From NCBI GenBank assembly GCA_030066215.1, contig JASJCA010000023.1, forward strand, positions 1-41,241: DNA of 41,241 bases. Direction: 5' to 3'. Each line of letters starts with the position of its first letter. Position 1 is the first letter of the stretch. Source of the stretch: Rhodobacter sp. (GTDB taxonomy: Bacteria > Pseudomonadota > Alphaproteobacteria > Rhodobacterales > Rhodobacteraceae). The notes under the pieces were generated by a model, which was not told the origin of the DNA, made no database searches, and worked only from the letters and a program-made list of their open reading frames with translations. Below, piece by piece: positions 31,582-39,525 of the stretch. A program made the position numbers and the translations under genes.

Positions 31582-32145
31582 GTGCAGATCGAAGAAACCA
31601 AGCTCCCCGGCGTGCTGATCCTGACGCCCCGGCGTTTCACCGACGCCCGCGGCTTTTTCTGCGAAAGCTGGAGCCGGGCGCGGATGGCCGAGGCCGGGCT
31701 CGACTACGATTTCGTGCAGGACAACCACTCGCTGTCGACCGCCGCCGGCACCTTGCGCGGCCTGCACCACCAGGCGCCTCCCCAGGCCCAGGCCAAGCTG
31801 GTGCGCTGCGGCCGCGGCCGGCTTTACGACGTCGCCGTCGACATCCGCACCGGCTCGCCCACCTACGGTCATTGGGTCGGGGTCGAGCTCAGCTTCGACA
31901 ACGGCCGCCAGCTGCTGATCCCGCCGGGCTTTCTGCACGGGTTCGTCACCCGCGCGCCGATGACCGAGATCGTCTATAAATGCAGCGCCGCTTACGCGCC
32001 TCAGACCGAGGGCGCGGTGCGCTGGAACGACCCTGCGATCGGCATCGACTGGGGCCTCGACGGCGACCCGGTGCTGAGCGACAAGGACGCTGCGGCGCCG
32101 CTTCTGGCCGAGATAGGGCCTGTTTTTGCCTATGAGGGCGCGTGA
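31582..32145 (+). CDS. rmlC: dTDP-4-dehydrorhamnose 3,5-epimerase
   Basis: A 187-residue cupin that epimerises C3 and C5 of dTDP-4-keto-6-deoxyglucose, the second step to dTDP-L-rhamnose after RmlA/RmlB. It shows [40 protein letters not shown] (catalytic His in RGLHH), VVRCGRG-like [32 protein letters not shown] and [20 protein letters not shown] (catalytic Tyr region). The GTG at 31582 is the start, preceded by AGGGCAGGGC. It overlaps rmlB by one base at TGATG. Confidence 0.96.
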   Translation: MQIEETKLPGVLILTPRRFTDARGFFCESWSRARMAEAGLDYDFVQDNHSLSTAAGTLRGLHHQAPPQAQAKLVRCGRGRLYDVAVDIRTGSPTYGHWVGVELSFDNGRQLLIPPGFLHGFVTRAPMTEIVYKCSAAYAPQTEGAVRWNDPAIGIDWGLDGDPVLSDKDAAAPLLAEIGPVFAYEGA

Positions 32146-33179
32146 TGAAGATCCTGGTCACCGGCGGCGCGGGGTTCATCGGCTCGGCCGTGGTGCGGCT
32201 GGCCATCGCCCGCGGCCACCAGGTGGTCAACCTCGACGCGCTGAGCTACGCCGCCTGCCTTGACAACGTGTCAAGCGTCGCCGACGCGCCCGGCTACGCC
32301 TTCGAGCATGCCGATATCCGCGACCGGGCGGCGCTGGACCGGATCTTTCGCGACCACGCCCCAGACGCGGTGATGCATCTGGCCGCCGAAACCCATGTCG
32401 ACCGCTCGATCGACGGCCCCGCCGCCTTCATCGACACCAACGTCACCGGCACCGCGACCCTGCTGCAGGCCGCGCGCGCCCATTGGCAGGGGCGGGGCGG
32501 CGCCTTCCGGTTTCACCACGTCTCGACCGACGAGGTGTTCGGCACGCTCGGGCCAGCCGGCCGGTTCACCGAGGCCACGGCCTACGCTCCAAACAGCCCC
32601 TATGCCGCTTCGAAGGCCGCCGCCGACCACCTGGCGCGCGCCTGGTTTCAGACCTACGGCCTGCCCGTCGTGCTGTCGAACTGCACCAACAATTACGGGC
32701 CCTACCAGTTCCCCGAAAAGCTGATCCCGGTGACGATCCTGACCGCGCTCGCCGGCGATCCGATCCCGGTCTACGGCGCCGGCGAGAACGTGCGCGACTG
32801 GCTTTACGTCGAGGATCACGCCGCCGCGCTGCTGCTGGTGCTGGAAAACGGCCAGGTCGGCCGGTCCTACAATGTCGGCGCCGAGGCCGAGCTGACCAAC
32901 ATCGATCTGGTGCACAAGATCTGCGCGCTTCTCGACGAGATGCGGCCCAAAAACAGTCCCTACGCGGCCCAAATCTCCTTCGTCGCCGATCGCCCGGGCC
33001 ACGATGCGCGCTATGCCATCGATCCGGCGCGGATCCGGACCGAGCTCGGCTGGCGGCCGCAGGTGACGCTGGAAGACGGCCTGCGCCGGACCGTCGCCTG
33101 GTATCTCGACAACGAGGCCTGGTGGCGCGCGCTTTCGACCCGCGACGGGGTCGGCCGCCGCCTGGGCCGGCCGGGATGA
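32145..33179 (+). CDS. rmlB: dTDP-glucose 4,6-dehydratase
   Basis: A 344-residue extended short-chain dehydrogenase. The NAD loop is [19 protein letters not shown], followed by [20 protein letters not shown], the catalytic [18 protein letters not shown] (Thr-Asp-Glu) and [15 protein letters not shown] (Tyr-x3-Lys). [19 protein letters not shown] and [18 protein letters not shown] complete the family signature. Length is typical. Start ATG 32145 overlaps the rmlC stop; the stop overlaps the rmlD start as ATGA. Confidence 0.97.
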   Translation: MKILVTGGAGFIGSAVVRLAIARGHQVVNLDALSYAACLDNVSSVADAPGYAFEHADIRDRAALDRIFRDHAPDAVMHLAAETHVDRSIDGPAAFIDTNVTGTATLLQAARAHWQGRGGAFRFHHVSTDEVFGTLGPAGRFTEATAYAPNSPYAASKAAADHLARAWFQTYGLPVVLSNCTNNYGPYQFPEKLIPVTILTALAGDPIPVYGAGENVRDWLYVEDHAAALLLVLENGQVGRSYNVGAEAELTNIDLVHKICALLDEMRPKNSPYAAQISFVADRPGHDARYAIDPARIRTELGWRPQVTLEDGLRRTVAWYLDNEAWWRALSTRDGVGRRLGRPG

Positions 33180-34042
33180 AGGCGCTGATCTTCGGCGCCG
33201 GCGGCCAGGTCGGCAGCGCGCTGCGCCGCCGCGCGCCCGCCGGCGTCACGGTCGCCGCGCTTTCCCGGGCCGAGGCCGCTCTGACCGACCCGCAGGCCTG
33301 CGCCGCCCGGATCGCGGGTGCCGCGGCCGACCTGGCGATCAACGCCGCCGCTTTCACCGCCGTCGACCGTGCCGAGACGCAGGAGCCGCTGGCCACCGTG
33401 ATCAACGCCGCCGCGCCCGGCGCCATGGCCCAGGCCGCCGCCGCCCGCGGCCTGCCGTTTCTGCAGCTGTCGACCGATTACGTCTTCGACGGCTCCGGCG
33501 ATCGGCCCTGGCGGCCCGAGGATGCGCCGGCGCCGCTCAACGCCTATGGCCGCAGCAAGCTCGCCGGCGAAGCGGCGGTGCGCGCCGCGGGTGGGCCGCA
33601 CCTGATCCTGCGCACCTCGTGGGTGTTCTCGGCCGAGGGCGCGAATTTCCCCCGCACCATGCTGCGGCTGGCCGAGACTCGCGACGCGCTCGACATCGTC
33701 GATGACCAGGTCGGCGGCCCGACCCCGGCCGACGCGATCGCCGACGCGCTTTGGACCATGGCCGCCGCGCTGATCCGCGACGCCCGGACCGGCGGCACCT
33801 ATCACCTCTCGGGCGCGCCGGATGTCAGCTGGGCCGATTTCGCGCGCGCGATCTTCGCCCAGGCCGGCCGCGCCGTCACCGTCACCGGCATCCCCAGTGC
33901 CGCGTTCCCCACCGCCGCGCCGCGCCCGGCCAATTCGCGGCTGGACTGCACGCGCACCGCCCGTGTATTCGGCATCGACCGGCCCGATTGGCGGGCCGGC
34001 CTCGCCAGGGCGCTCGGCGACGGGGCAGAGGGGGCGACGTGA
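33176..34042 (+). CDS. rmlD: dTDP-4-dehydrorhamnose reductase
   Basis: A 288-residue NAD(P)H-dependent reductase, last step to dTDP-L-rhamnose. Motifs: [74 protein letters not shown] (Tyr-x3-Lys) and [19 protein letters not shown]. The C-terminus has [19 protein letters not shown]. Overlaps rmlB by four bases and rmlA by four. Confidence 0.96.
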   Translation: MKALIFGAGGQVGSALRRRAPAGVTVAALSRAEAALTDPQACAARIAGAAADLAINAAAFTAVDRAETQEPLATVINAAAPGAMAQAAAARGLPFLQLSTDYVFDGSGDRPWRPEDAPAPLNAYGRSKLAGEAAVRAAGGPHLILRTSWVFSAEGANFPRTMLRLAETRDALDIVDDQVGGPTPADAIADALWTMAAALIRDARTGGTYHLSGAPDVSWADFARAIFAQAGRAVTVTGIPSAAFPTAAPRPANSRLDCTRTARVFGIDRPDWRAGLARALGDGAEGAT

Positions 34043-34914
34043 CGACACGCAAGGGCATCGTCCTGGCCGGCGGCACCGGCACCCGGCTTTACCCGATCAC
34101 GCTGGGGCTCTCGAAGCAGCTGCTGCCGGTCTACGACAAGCCGATGATCTACTATCCCCTGAGCGTGCTGATGCTGACCGGGATCCGCGACATCGCGCTG
34201 ATCACCACGCCGCAGGACCAGGCCCAGTTCCAGGCGATGCTGGGCGACGGGACGCAGTGGGGCCTGAGCTTCACCTACATCGTGCAGCCCGCGCCCGAGG
34301 GGCTGGCCCAGGCCTATGTTCTGGCCCGCGACTTCCTCGCCGGGGGCCCGAGTGCCATGGTTCTGGGCGACAACATCTTCTTCGGCCACGGCCTGCCCGA
34401 GATCCTGGCTGAGGCCGATGCGCGCCCGACCGGCGCCACCGTCTTCGGCTATCACGTGGCCGATCCCGAACGCTACGGCGTGGTCGCCTTCGACGCCGAC
34501 GGCCGGGCCCGGGCGATCGTCGAAAAGCCCGCCGTGCCGCCGTCGAGCTACGCCGTCACCGGGCTTTATTTTCTCGACGGCAGCGCGCCCGACCGTGCCG
34601 CCGGCATCCGCCCCTCGGCCCGCGGCGAGCTCGAGATCGCGACGCTTCTGGAGATGTACCTCGCCGACGGGCTGCTTGAGGTCCAGCGCATCGGCCGCGG
34701 CTATGCCTGGCTCGACACCGGCACCCATGGCAGCCTGCTGGATGCGGGCAATTTCGTGCGCACCCTGGCAGAGCGGCAGGGGATGCAGATCGGCAGCCCC
34801 GACGAGATCGCGTTTCAGCAGGGCTGGATCGACGCCGACGCCCTGCGCGCCCGCGCCGAGGCCTTCGGCAAGACCGGCTACGGCGGCTATCTGATGTCGC
34901 TGCTCGCGCCCTGA
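34039..34914 (+). CDS. rmlA: Glucose-1-phosphate thymidylyltransferase
   Basis: A 291-residue nucleotidyltransferase, first enzyme of dTDP-L-rhamnose synthesis. GIVLAGGTGTRLYPITLGLS, KQLLPVYDKPMIYYPLSVLM, QPAPEGLAQAYVLARDFL, MVLGDNIFFGHGLPEIL, IVEKPAVPPSSYAVTGLYFL and WLDTGTHGSLLDAGNFV are all canonical. The GTG at 34039 overlaps the rmlD stop (GTGA). With rmlC, rmlB and rmlD the set is complete, translated as one coupled unit. This operon is the signature of roseobacter biofilm plasmids. Confidence 0.97.
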   Translation: MTTRKGIVLAGGTGTRLYPITLGLSKQLLPVYDKPMIYYPLSVLMLTGIRDIALITTPQDQAQFQAMLGDGTQWGLSFTYIVQPAPEGLAQAYVLARDFLAGGPSAMVLGDNIFFGHGLPEILAEADARPTGATVFGYHVADPERYGVVAFDADGRARAIVEKPAVPPSSYAVTGLYFLDGSAPDRAAGIRPSARGELEIATLLEMYLADGLLEVQRIGRGYAWLDTGTHGSLLDAGNFVRTLAERQGMQIGSPDEIAFQQGWIDADALRARAEAFGKTGYGGYLMSLLAP

Positions 34915-35246
34915 CGCGGGGGTCGGATAATCCGTGTTATGTTGTGTGCCGTAGTCTTTGGCGGGAAAAACAGTCTCTAACTCAGCCAAACCTTGACCGG
35001 CGCAGTCGACGGGTGTCGGCCTGGAGCGAACATGCAAGACCTGCCCCGGGCACGGAATCAAGGGGCGCAGCCCCGCCGGGCCCATCGCCAACCCGCCCCG
35101 GAGGGGTGGCGATGGATCGACACCAGCGCACCGCTCGAGGTCCTACGGACTCGACATCCATAAAGCGCCGCCGATCAGAGGTCGGCTCGCCACCCCGCGG
35201 GTCGGCGATGGGCCCGGCTTCTCGCGAGGAGGGCCACCCACGCCCC
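34915..35246. other. Structured intergenic region between convergent rmlA and GT4 gene
   Basis: No gene supported. The stretch is dominated by dyads: GGGGC-GCA-GCCCC (35062-35074); 22-bp inverted arms (35075-35096 with 35197-35218, one mismatch); CCATCGCC/GGCGATGG (35082-35089 with 35109-35116); GGGGTGGCGA (from 35104) with TCGCCACCCC (35187-35196); and TCGAGGTCC-TAC-GGACTCGA. Competing stems suggest alternative folds. It may end transcription from both sides, though there is no T-run, or be a repeat element. Confidence 0.5.
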
Positions 35247-36461
35247 CTACCCCGCCCGACCGGCGGCCTCCACGAATTCCATCAGCTTCGGCAGGCAGAC
35301 CGTGCCCAGGTCGTAGCGCTCGACGATATGCGCCCGCGCCGCCGCACGGATCGGGGCCTGGGCCTCGGGGTCGCTCAACACCTCGATCAGTTTCTCCGCC
35401 CAGCCGTCGATGTCGAAGAAATCCACCAAATGCCCGGTGACCCCGTCCTCGATCGCCTCCTCCACGGGCGGCGTCTTCGACCCCACCACCAGGCAGCCCA
35501 GCGACATCGCCTCGAGCATCGACCACGACAGCACGAAGGGATAGCTCAGATAGGCATGCGCCCGGCCGACGCGCAGCAGGTTCAGCAGATCGGGATAGGG
35601 AATCCGGCCGGTGAAATGCAGCCGCGAAACATCGATCCGGTCCTTCACCTCGTCGAGGAAGATGTCCTTCCAGCTGCGCTCCCCCGCCGGGCTCGGCCCG
35701 TAGCCCGAGCCATGCGCCCCCACCAGCACCACCCGAAGCTCGGGCCGCGCCGCCATCACCTTGGGCAGGCAGCGCATCAGGATGTGATAGCCCCGATACG
35801 GCTCCAGATTGCGGTTGACGAAGGTCAGGACCTCGTCGCCCACGCGCAGAAGCGGCCCGTCCGGCAGCTGGTAGGTGACGCCCGGGTCGGGCGCGATGCG
35901 GGTGGTGTCGACCCCGTCATGGATCACCGAGATCTTGGTCTGGATCTCGGGCGGAAAGGTCGAGGCCTGCCAATGCGTCGGGCTCAACAGCGCGTCCGAG
36001 CGCGACGCGCCCAACAAGAGATGCCCGGTGCGGGCGACGGTGCGGATGTCCGACTCGAGACTGGGGCGGCTGAATTCCGGGTCGAACCCGGTGTCGCGGC
36101 CCGTCGTGCCGTAGAAGAACTCGGCGTAACCGAGATGCCGCGCCTCGGGCCAGACCTCTTTCAGATACAGCGTCTCGCCCCAGTTGATCGAGCCGAAGAT
36201 CACCTCGGGGCTGTCGCCCTTCGCCTTCTGCACCTGCGCGGCACGGGCGGCGGCGGCGCCGATCTCCACATGATCGGCATAGAACCCGGCGAGCCCCTTG
36301 GTCTTCTCCGGCTTATGCCGGTAGGCGGCGGTCGGCAGCACGCGGGGGTTCTTGTTGTCCTCCCAGGTCAGCACCCCGACCTTATGCCCCGCCTTCACCA
36401 GCGCCGGGCCGAGATAGCGGAACTGTCCGGGAAAATTGCGATGAACGAGCAGGATGCGCAT
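35247..36461 (-). CDS. GT4 family glycosyltransferase
   Basis: A 404-residue GT-B retaining glycosyltransferase. The N-terminal domain begins MRILLVHRNFPGQFRYLGPA, the form of a subfamily common in alphaproteobacterial capsule clusters. The C-terminal glycosyl-transfer-1 domain shows ISVIHDGVDTTRI, LRVVLVGAHGSGYGPSP, RLHFTGRIPYPDLLNLLRVG, AYLSYPFVLSWSMLEAMSLG and the donor-binding VVGSKTPPVEEAIEDGVTGH. No membrane anchor. It is cytosolic and should build the rhamnose-containing polymer or its repeat unit. The ATG at 36461 is chosen because MRILLVHR is the fold start. It converges on rmlA. Confidence 0.9.
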   Translation of the reverse strand: MRILLVHRNFPGQFRYLGPALVKAGHKVGVLTWEDNKNPRVLPTAAYRHKPEKTKGLAGFYADHVEIGAAAARAAQVQKAKGDSPEVIFGSINWGETLYLKEVWPEARHLGYAEFFYGTTGRDTGFDPEFSRPSLESDIRTVARTGHLLLGASRSDALLSPTHWQASTFPPEIQTKISVIHDGVDTTRIAPDPGVTYQLPDGPLLRVGDEVLTFVNRNLEPYRGYHILMRCLPKVMAARPELRVVLVGAHGSGYGPSPAGERSWKDIFLDEVKDRIDVSRLHFTGRIPYPDLLNLLRVGRAHAYLSYPFVLSWSMLEAMSLGCLVVGSKTPPVEEAIEDGVTGHLVDFFDIDGWAEKLIEVLSDPEAQAPIRAAARAHIVERYDLGTVCLPKLMEFVEAAGRAG

Positions 36462-36540
36462 GGGGTGAGTGATGCGCCGAGGATCGGGGCGAGCGCAAGG
36501 CGGGAGTGTGGCCGCGGGAAGCCCGGCCCTCCGCCGGGGA

Positions 36541-36861
36541 TCACGCCTCCTCCCCCGGCCAATGATCCGGGCTGTCCCAGTTCCGCCCGCCAGCAAACAG
36601 GCGCAGCACGACCACCCGGGTCTCTTCGACCACAAAGGCCACGTTGACCCGGCGTTCGAAGCCGATCACCCGCAACCCTGTGCGCACGTCGTCGCGCAGG
36701 CTGCCGCGCTCCGAGCCGATGGACAGGTTCAGGCAGAACGCTTCGAGCCGCGCGACATAGCCAAGCGCGACCTCTGGGCCGGCGCGCTCGGTAATCCAGT
36801 CGTAGATGGCGAAAAGGTCGTCCCTGGCTTCGGGTGCGAACGCGACCTGGCGTTCCTTCAT
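36541..36861 (-). CDS. parE: ParE/RelE-superfamily toxin
   Basis: A 106-residue toxin of the RelE/ParE fold. VAFAPEARDDLFAIYDWITE, GYVARLEAFCLNLSIGSERG and a hydrophobic strand set VRTGLRVIGFERRVNVAFVV and VVVLRLFAGGRNW are typical of ParE, which blocks DNA gyrase. Its ATG overlaps the antitoxin stop (ATGA), the normal order antitoxin-toxin. A plasmid-maintenance (addiction) role is likely. Confidence 0.9.
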   Translation of the reverse strand: MKERQVAFAPEARDDLFAIYDWITERAGPEVALGYVARLEAFCLNLSIGSERGSLRDDVRTGLRVIGFERRVNVAFVVEETRVVVLRLFAGGRNWDSPDHWPGEEA

Positions 36862-37139
36862 GGGCTCCGCTTCAGCCGCTCGGCATGGTGCGCGCGCACC
36901 GCGTCAAAGACGGACTGCGCCGAGACGGCGCGCGCGGGGTCGTCCTTCAGCCGGTCATAGGCGGGGGCGACCTCTTCCCTGAGCCAGCGGTCCACCGCCG
37001 CATCGCGCTCGCGCAGGGCGCGCAGCCCGGCGCGCACCACCTCGCTGGCCGAGGCATAGGCGCCGCTTGCGACCAGCGCGTCAATGAAGGCAGCGTGTTC
37101 GCTTGGCAAGCTGACGGTGCGCTTTTCCACGTTGGTCAT
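36858..37139 (-). CDS. parD: ParD-type antitoxin
   Basis: A 93-residue ribbon-helix-helix antitoxin that binds ParE and represses the operon. RTVSLPSEHAAFIDALVASG and AYASASEVVRAGLRALRERD are the classic RHH strand-helix pattern; the C-terminal half would wrap the toxin. ATG 37139 has a near-perfect AGGAGG ribosome site seven bases upstream. An operator-like dyad lies at 37172-37188. Confidence 0.92.
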   Translation of the reverse strand: MTNVEKRTVSLPSEHAAFIDALVASGAYASASEVVRAGLRALRERDAAVDRWLREEVAPAYDRLKDDPARAVSAQSVFDAVRAHHAERLKRSP

Positions 37140-37171
37140 GGGTATCCTCCTGAAGACCACCTTAGCCTGTA

Positions 37172-37188
37172 GTATGAAGTATTCATAC
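37172..37188. promoter_or_regulatory. parDE operator candidate
   Basis: GTATGAA-GTA-TTCATAC, perfect 7-bp arms with a 3-bp spacer, in the AT-rich patch 33-49 bp upstream of parD and overlapping where a promoter is expected. RHH antitoxins bind such dyads. Confidence 0.55.
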
Positions 37189-37304
37189 CACCTTCTGCAG
37201 GCAAACCGGCTGGGGTTTGGTCACGCCCCTTCGCCAAGACACATGAAGCGCCTGGCCCTCATTTGCGAAGTTCGGCATGGCTCGCCAGACCCAGGGCGCG
37301 CGCC

Positions 37305-39251
37305 CTACCCGCCTTCCTGCGCCTCCTGCGGCTCGGGGTAGCCTTCGACCCAGCGGGCGATCACCGCGCGGGCGGCGGTGTCGTCGGCGGTGGCGACGGC
37401 CTCGCGCAGGCTGCGTATGGCGCTGGCGACCTCGATTTCGCTGAGCGAGGCCTCGCGGGCGGTGAAGATCTTTTCGTCGCCGGTGGTCAGGAACCCCTCG
37501 CCGATCAGAAGCTCTTCGTGCAGCTTCTCGCCCGGCCGCAGCCCGGTCACCACGATCTCGATGTCGCCGTCGGGGTTGATCTCGTCGCGCACCGTGTAGC
37601 CCGAGGCCTCGATCACCTGGCGCGCCAGCTTGCCGATCGGCACCGGCGCGCCCATGTCGAGCACGAAGACCTCGCCGCCGCGCGCGAAATGCCCCGCCCG
37701 CAGCACCAGGCGCACCGCCTCCTGGATGGTCATGAAATAGCGCGTCACATCGGGATGGGTCAGCGTCACCGGCCCGCCGCGGGCGATCTGGTCGCGAAAC
37801 AGCGGGATCACCGACCCCGACGAGCCCAGCACATTGCCGAAGCGGACCATGGCATAGACCGTGCCCTGGCTGCGCGCGGCCAGATCCTGCACCACCAGCT
37901 CGGCCAGCCGCTTCGAGGCGCCCATCACGTTGGTGGGCCGCACCGCCTTGTCCGACGAGACCAGGATGAAGCGTTCGACGCCGGCCTCGCCCGCCGCCCG
38001 CGCCAGCGTCGCGGTGCCGAGAACGTTGTTGGCCAGCCCCGCCAGCGGGTTCTCCTCGACCAGCGGCACATGCTTGTAGGCCGCCGCATGCAGCACCACG
38101 TCGACCTCATGCGCGGCGAGCGTCTTGCGCACCAGCCGCGCATCGGTGACCGAGCCCAGCACCGAAACGACCTCGGTCCCGGTATCCTCGGCCAGAGCCT
38201 TGAGCTCCATGTCGATGGTGTAAAGCGCCAGCTCGCTGAGCTCGTAGAGCACCAGCCGCGTCGGGCGGCAGGCCAGCACCTGGCGGCACAGTTCGGACCC
38301 GATCGAGCCGCCCGCGCCCGACACCAGCACCGTCCGGCCGGCATAATGGTCCTCGTCGGCGCCGATCCGACGGTCGAGCTGGGCGCGGCCCAGAAGCTGC
38401 CCGGGCAGGATCGGGGCGAGCTTGTCGATCAGCTCTTCCTCGCCGATCAGCTGGGCGAAGGACGGCAGCGCCTGCACCTCAAGCCCCATCTTTTCCAGCC
38501 GCCGCACGATCTGGGTCTGTTTCGGCAGCCGCACCGAGGGCATCGCCAACAGCACCCGGTCGATCCGGCGGTCCAGGACGATGTCCTGAATCCGGCTCGG
38601 CTTCAGCACCGGCAGGCCCGAAATCGTCAGCCCCTGCAGCGCGGTGTTGTCGTCGACGAAGGCCACGGGATCGATCGTCTCATGGGTCTTCAGCGCCGAG
38701 GCCAGCTGCATGCCGGTATTGCCTGCGCCATAGATCAGCACCCGGCGGCGCGGCGTCTCGCGCCGGCTGAGCGCCAGCAGCGTCTGCAGCATCACCACCC
38801 GTGCGGCGACCGAGAACAGGAAGAACGCCAGGCCGAACACGACGTAGATACCGGCGCTGTAGCCCAGCCCCGCGGTCCGCCCCAACGCCAGCCCCGCCAG
38901 CGCCAGCAGCGCGGCAAAGAGCCCGGTCTTGCCGGTGCTGCCCATATCGTAGGCGTTGAGCCGGATGTTGGGGATGCCCAGGATCGTCGAGAACGCCGCC
39001 GCCATCACCATCAGCAGCCCCACCACCGGCCAGATCGAGGTCAGCTCGGCCATGGCGTCGGTCCCGGGCCGCTGCACCATCAGCGTGAACAGCAGCGCGA
39101 CCGGCACCAGTGCCAGGTCGATGGTCAGCATCACCGCCTGTTTCTGGGTTCGGCTGAGCGACTTGATCAGCCGCAGGACCGGCAGCGTGCGTATAGGCTG
39201 CTCGCGCCGGTCAGACTCTGACTGCGGCTTCCGGTTCCCCAGCACCCTCAT
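37305..39251 (-). CDS. Membrane-bound NDP-sugar 4,6-dehydratase (CapD/WbpM/FlaA1-like)
   Basis: A 648-residue polysaccharide biosynthesis enzyme. About four membrane segments lie in the N-terminal third (AVMLTIDLALVPVALLFTLM; VVGLLMVMAAAFSTILGI; LLALAGLALGRTAGLGYSAG; IYVVFGLAFFLFSVAARVVM). A CoA-binding-like Rossmann domain follows (RRVLIYGAGNTGMQLASALK), then the dehydratase: VLVSGAGGSIGSELCRQVL and LVSSDKAVRPTNVMGASKRL. In the catalytic triad the Tyr is Met (MxxxK), normal for this long WbpM/PglF class acting on UDP-GlcNAc. FGNVLGSSGSVIPLFRDQI and GLRPGEKLHEELLI are further signatures. ATG 39251 is preferred over an upstream TTG. It yields a 4-keto-6-deoxy sugar for the polymer. Confidence 0.93.
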   Translation of the reverse strand: MRVLGNRKPQSESDRREQPIRTLPVLRLIKSLSRTQKQAVMLTIDLALVPVALLFTLMVQRPGTDAMAELTSIWPVVGLLMVMAAAFSTILGIPNIRLNAYDMGSTGKTGLFAALLALAGLALGRTAGLGYSAGIYVVFGLAFFLFSVAARVVMLQTLLALSRRETPRRRVLIYGAGNTGMQLASALKTHETIDPVAFVDDNTALQGLTISGLPVLKPSRIQDIVLDRRIDRVLLAMPSVRLPKQTQIVRRLEKMGLEVQALPSFAQLIGEEELIDKLAPILPGQLLGRAQLDRRIGADEDHYAGRTVLVSGAGGSIGSELCRQVLACRPTRLVLYELSELALYTIDMELKALAEDTGTEVVSVLGSVTDARLVRKTLAAHEVDVVLHAAAYKHVPLVEENPLAGLANNVLGTATLARAAGEAGVERFILVSSDKAVRPTNVMGASKRLAELVVQDLAARSQGTVYAMVRFGNVLGSSGSVIPLFRDQIARGGPVTLTHPDVTRYFMTIQEAVRLVLRAGHFARGGEVFVLDMGAPVPIGKLARQVIEASGYTVRDEINPDGDIEIVVTGLRPGEKLHEELLIGEGFLTTGDEKIFTAREASLSEIEVASAIRSLREAVATADDTAARAVIARWVEGYPEPQEAQEGG

Positions 39252-39525
39252 GCAATCCCAACCCTCAAAACAGCATTGCAAAACAGAACATTGCAGCGCA
39301 CCGCACCCAAATCACCATAGGGCTTGCCCGATCCCGCGCAAGGTTATTTTGCAACTGCAGCAAAATCAGCGGAATTCGACCGATGCGGCGCGCGCCGATC
39401 CGCTCGTCGGCGGTCCGAACAGGCCCTACTGAGGCCACCGCGGCGTTGAATTGGGCCCGCATCAGCGCCATTTTGTCGCCATAGGCCGCTGATACGATTC
39501 GCCCCGAACGAAAGGCTGCCACCCC
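39252..39525. other. Divergent promoter region with an inverted repeat
   Basis: 274 bp between the dehydratase gene and the protease gene. It contains CATTGCA twice (about 39274-39280 and 39291-39297) and an inverted repeat ATTTTGC (39346-39352) / GCAAAAT (39360-39366) in an AT-rich patch. It should hold promoters in both directions and perhaps a MucR or other regulator site. Confidence 0.45.
39346..39366. promoter_or_regulatory. Inverted repeat, candidate operator for the protease and dehydratase genes
   Basis: Perfect 7-bp arms ATTTTGC and GCAAAAT with a 7-bp spacer, AT-rich, about 160 bp upstream of the protease start and 95 bp upstream of the dehydratase start. Confidence 0.35.

Noticed and set aside
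37263-39221. 652-codon plus-strand frame opposite the dehydratase
   Set aside because: His/Gln/Arg-rich antisense frame; the minus strand encodes a complete CapD/WbpM-like enzyme with all motifs.
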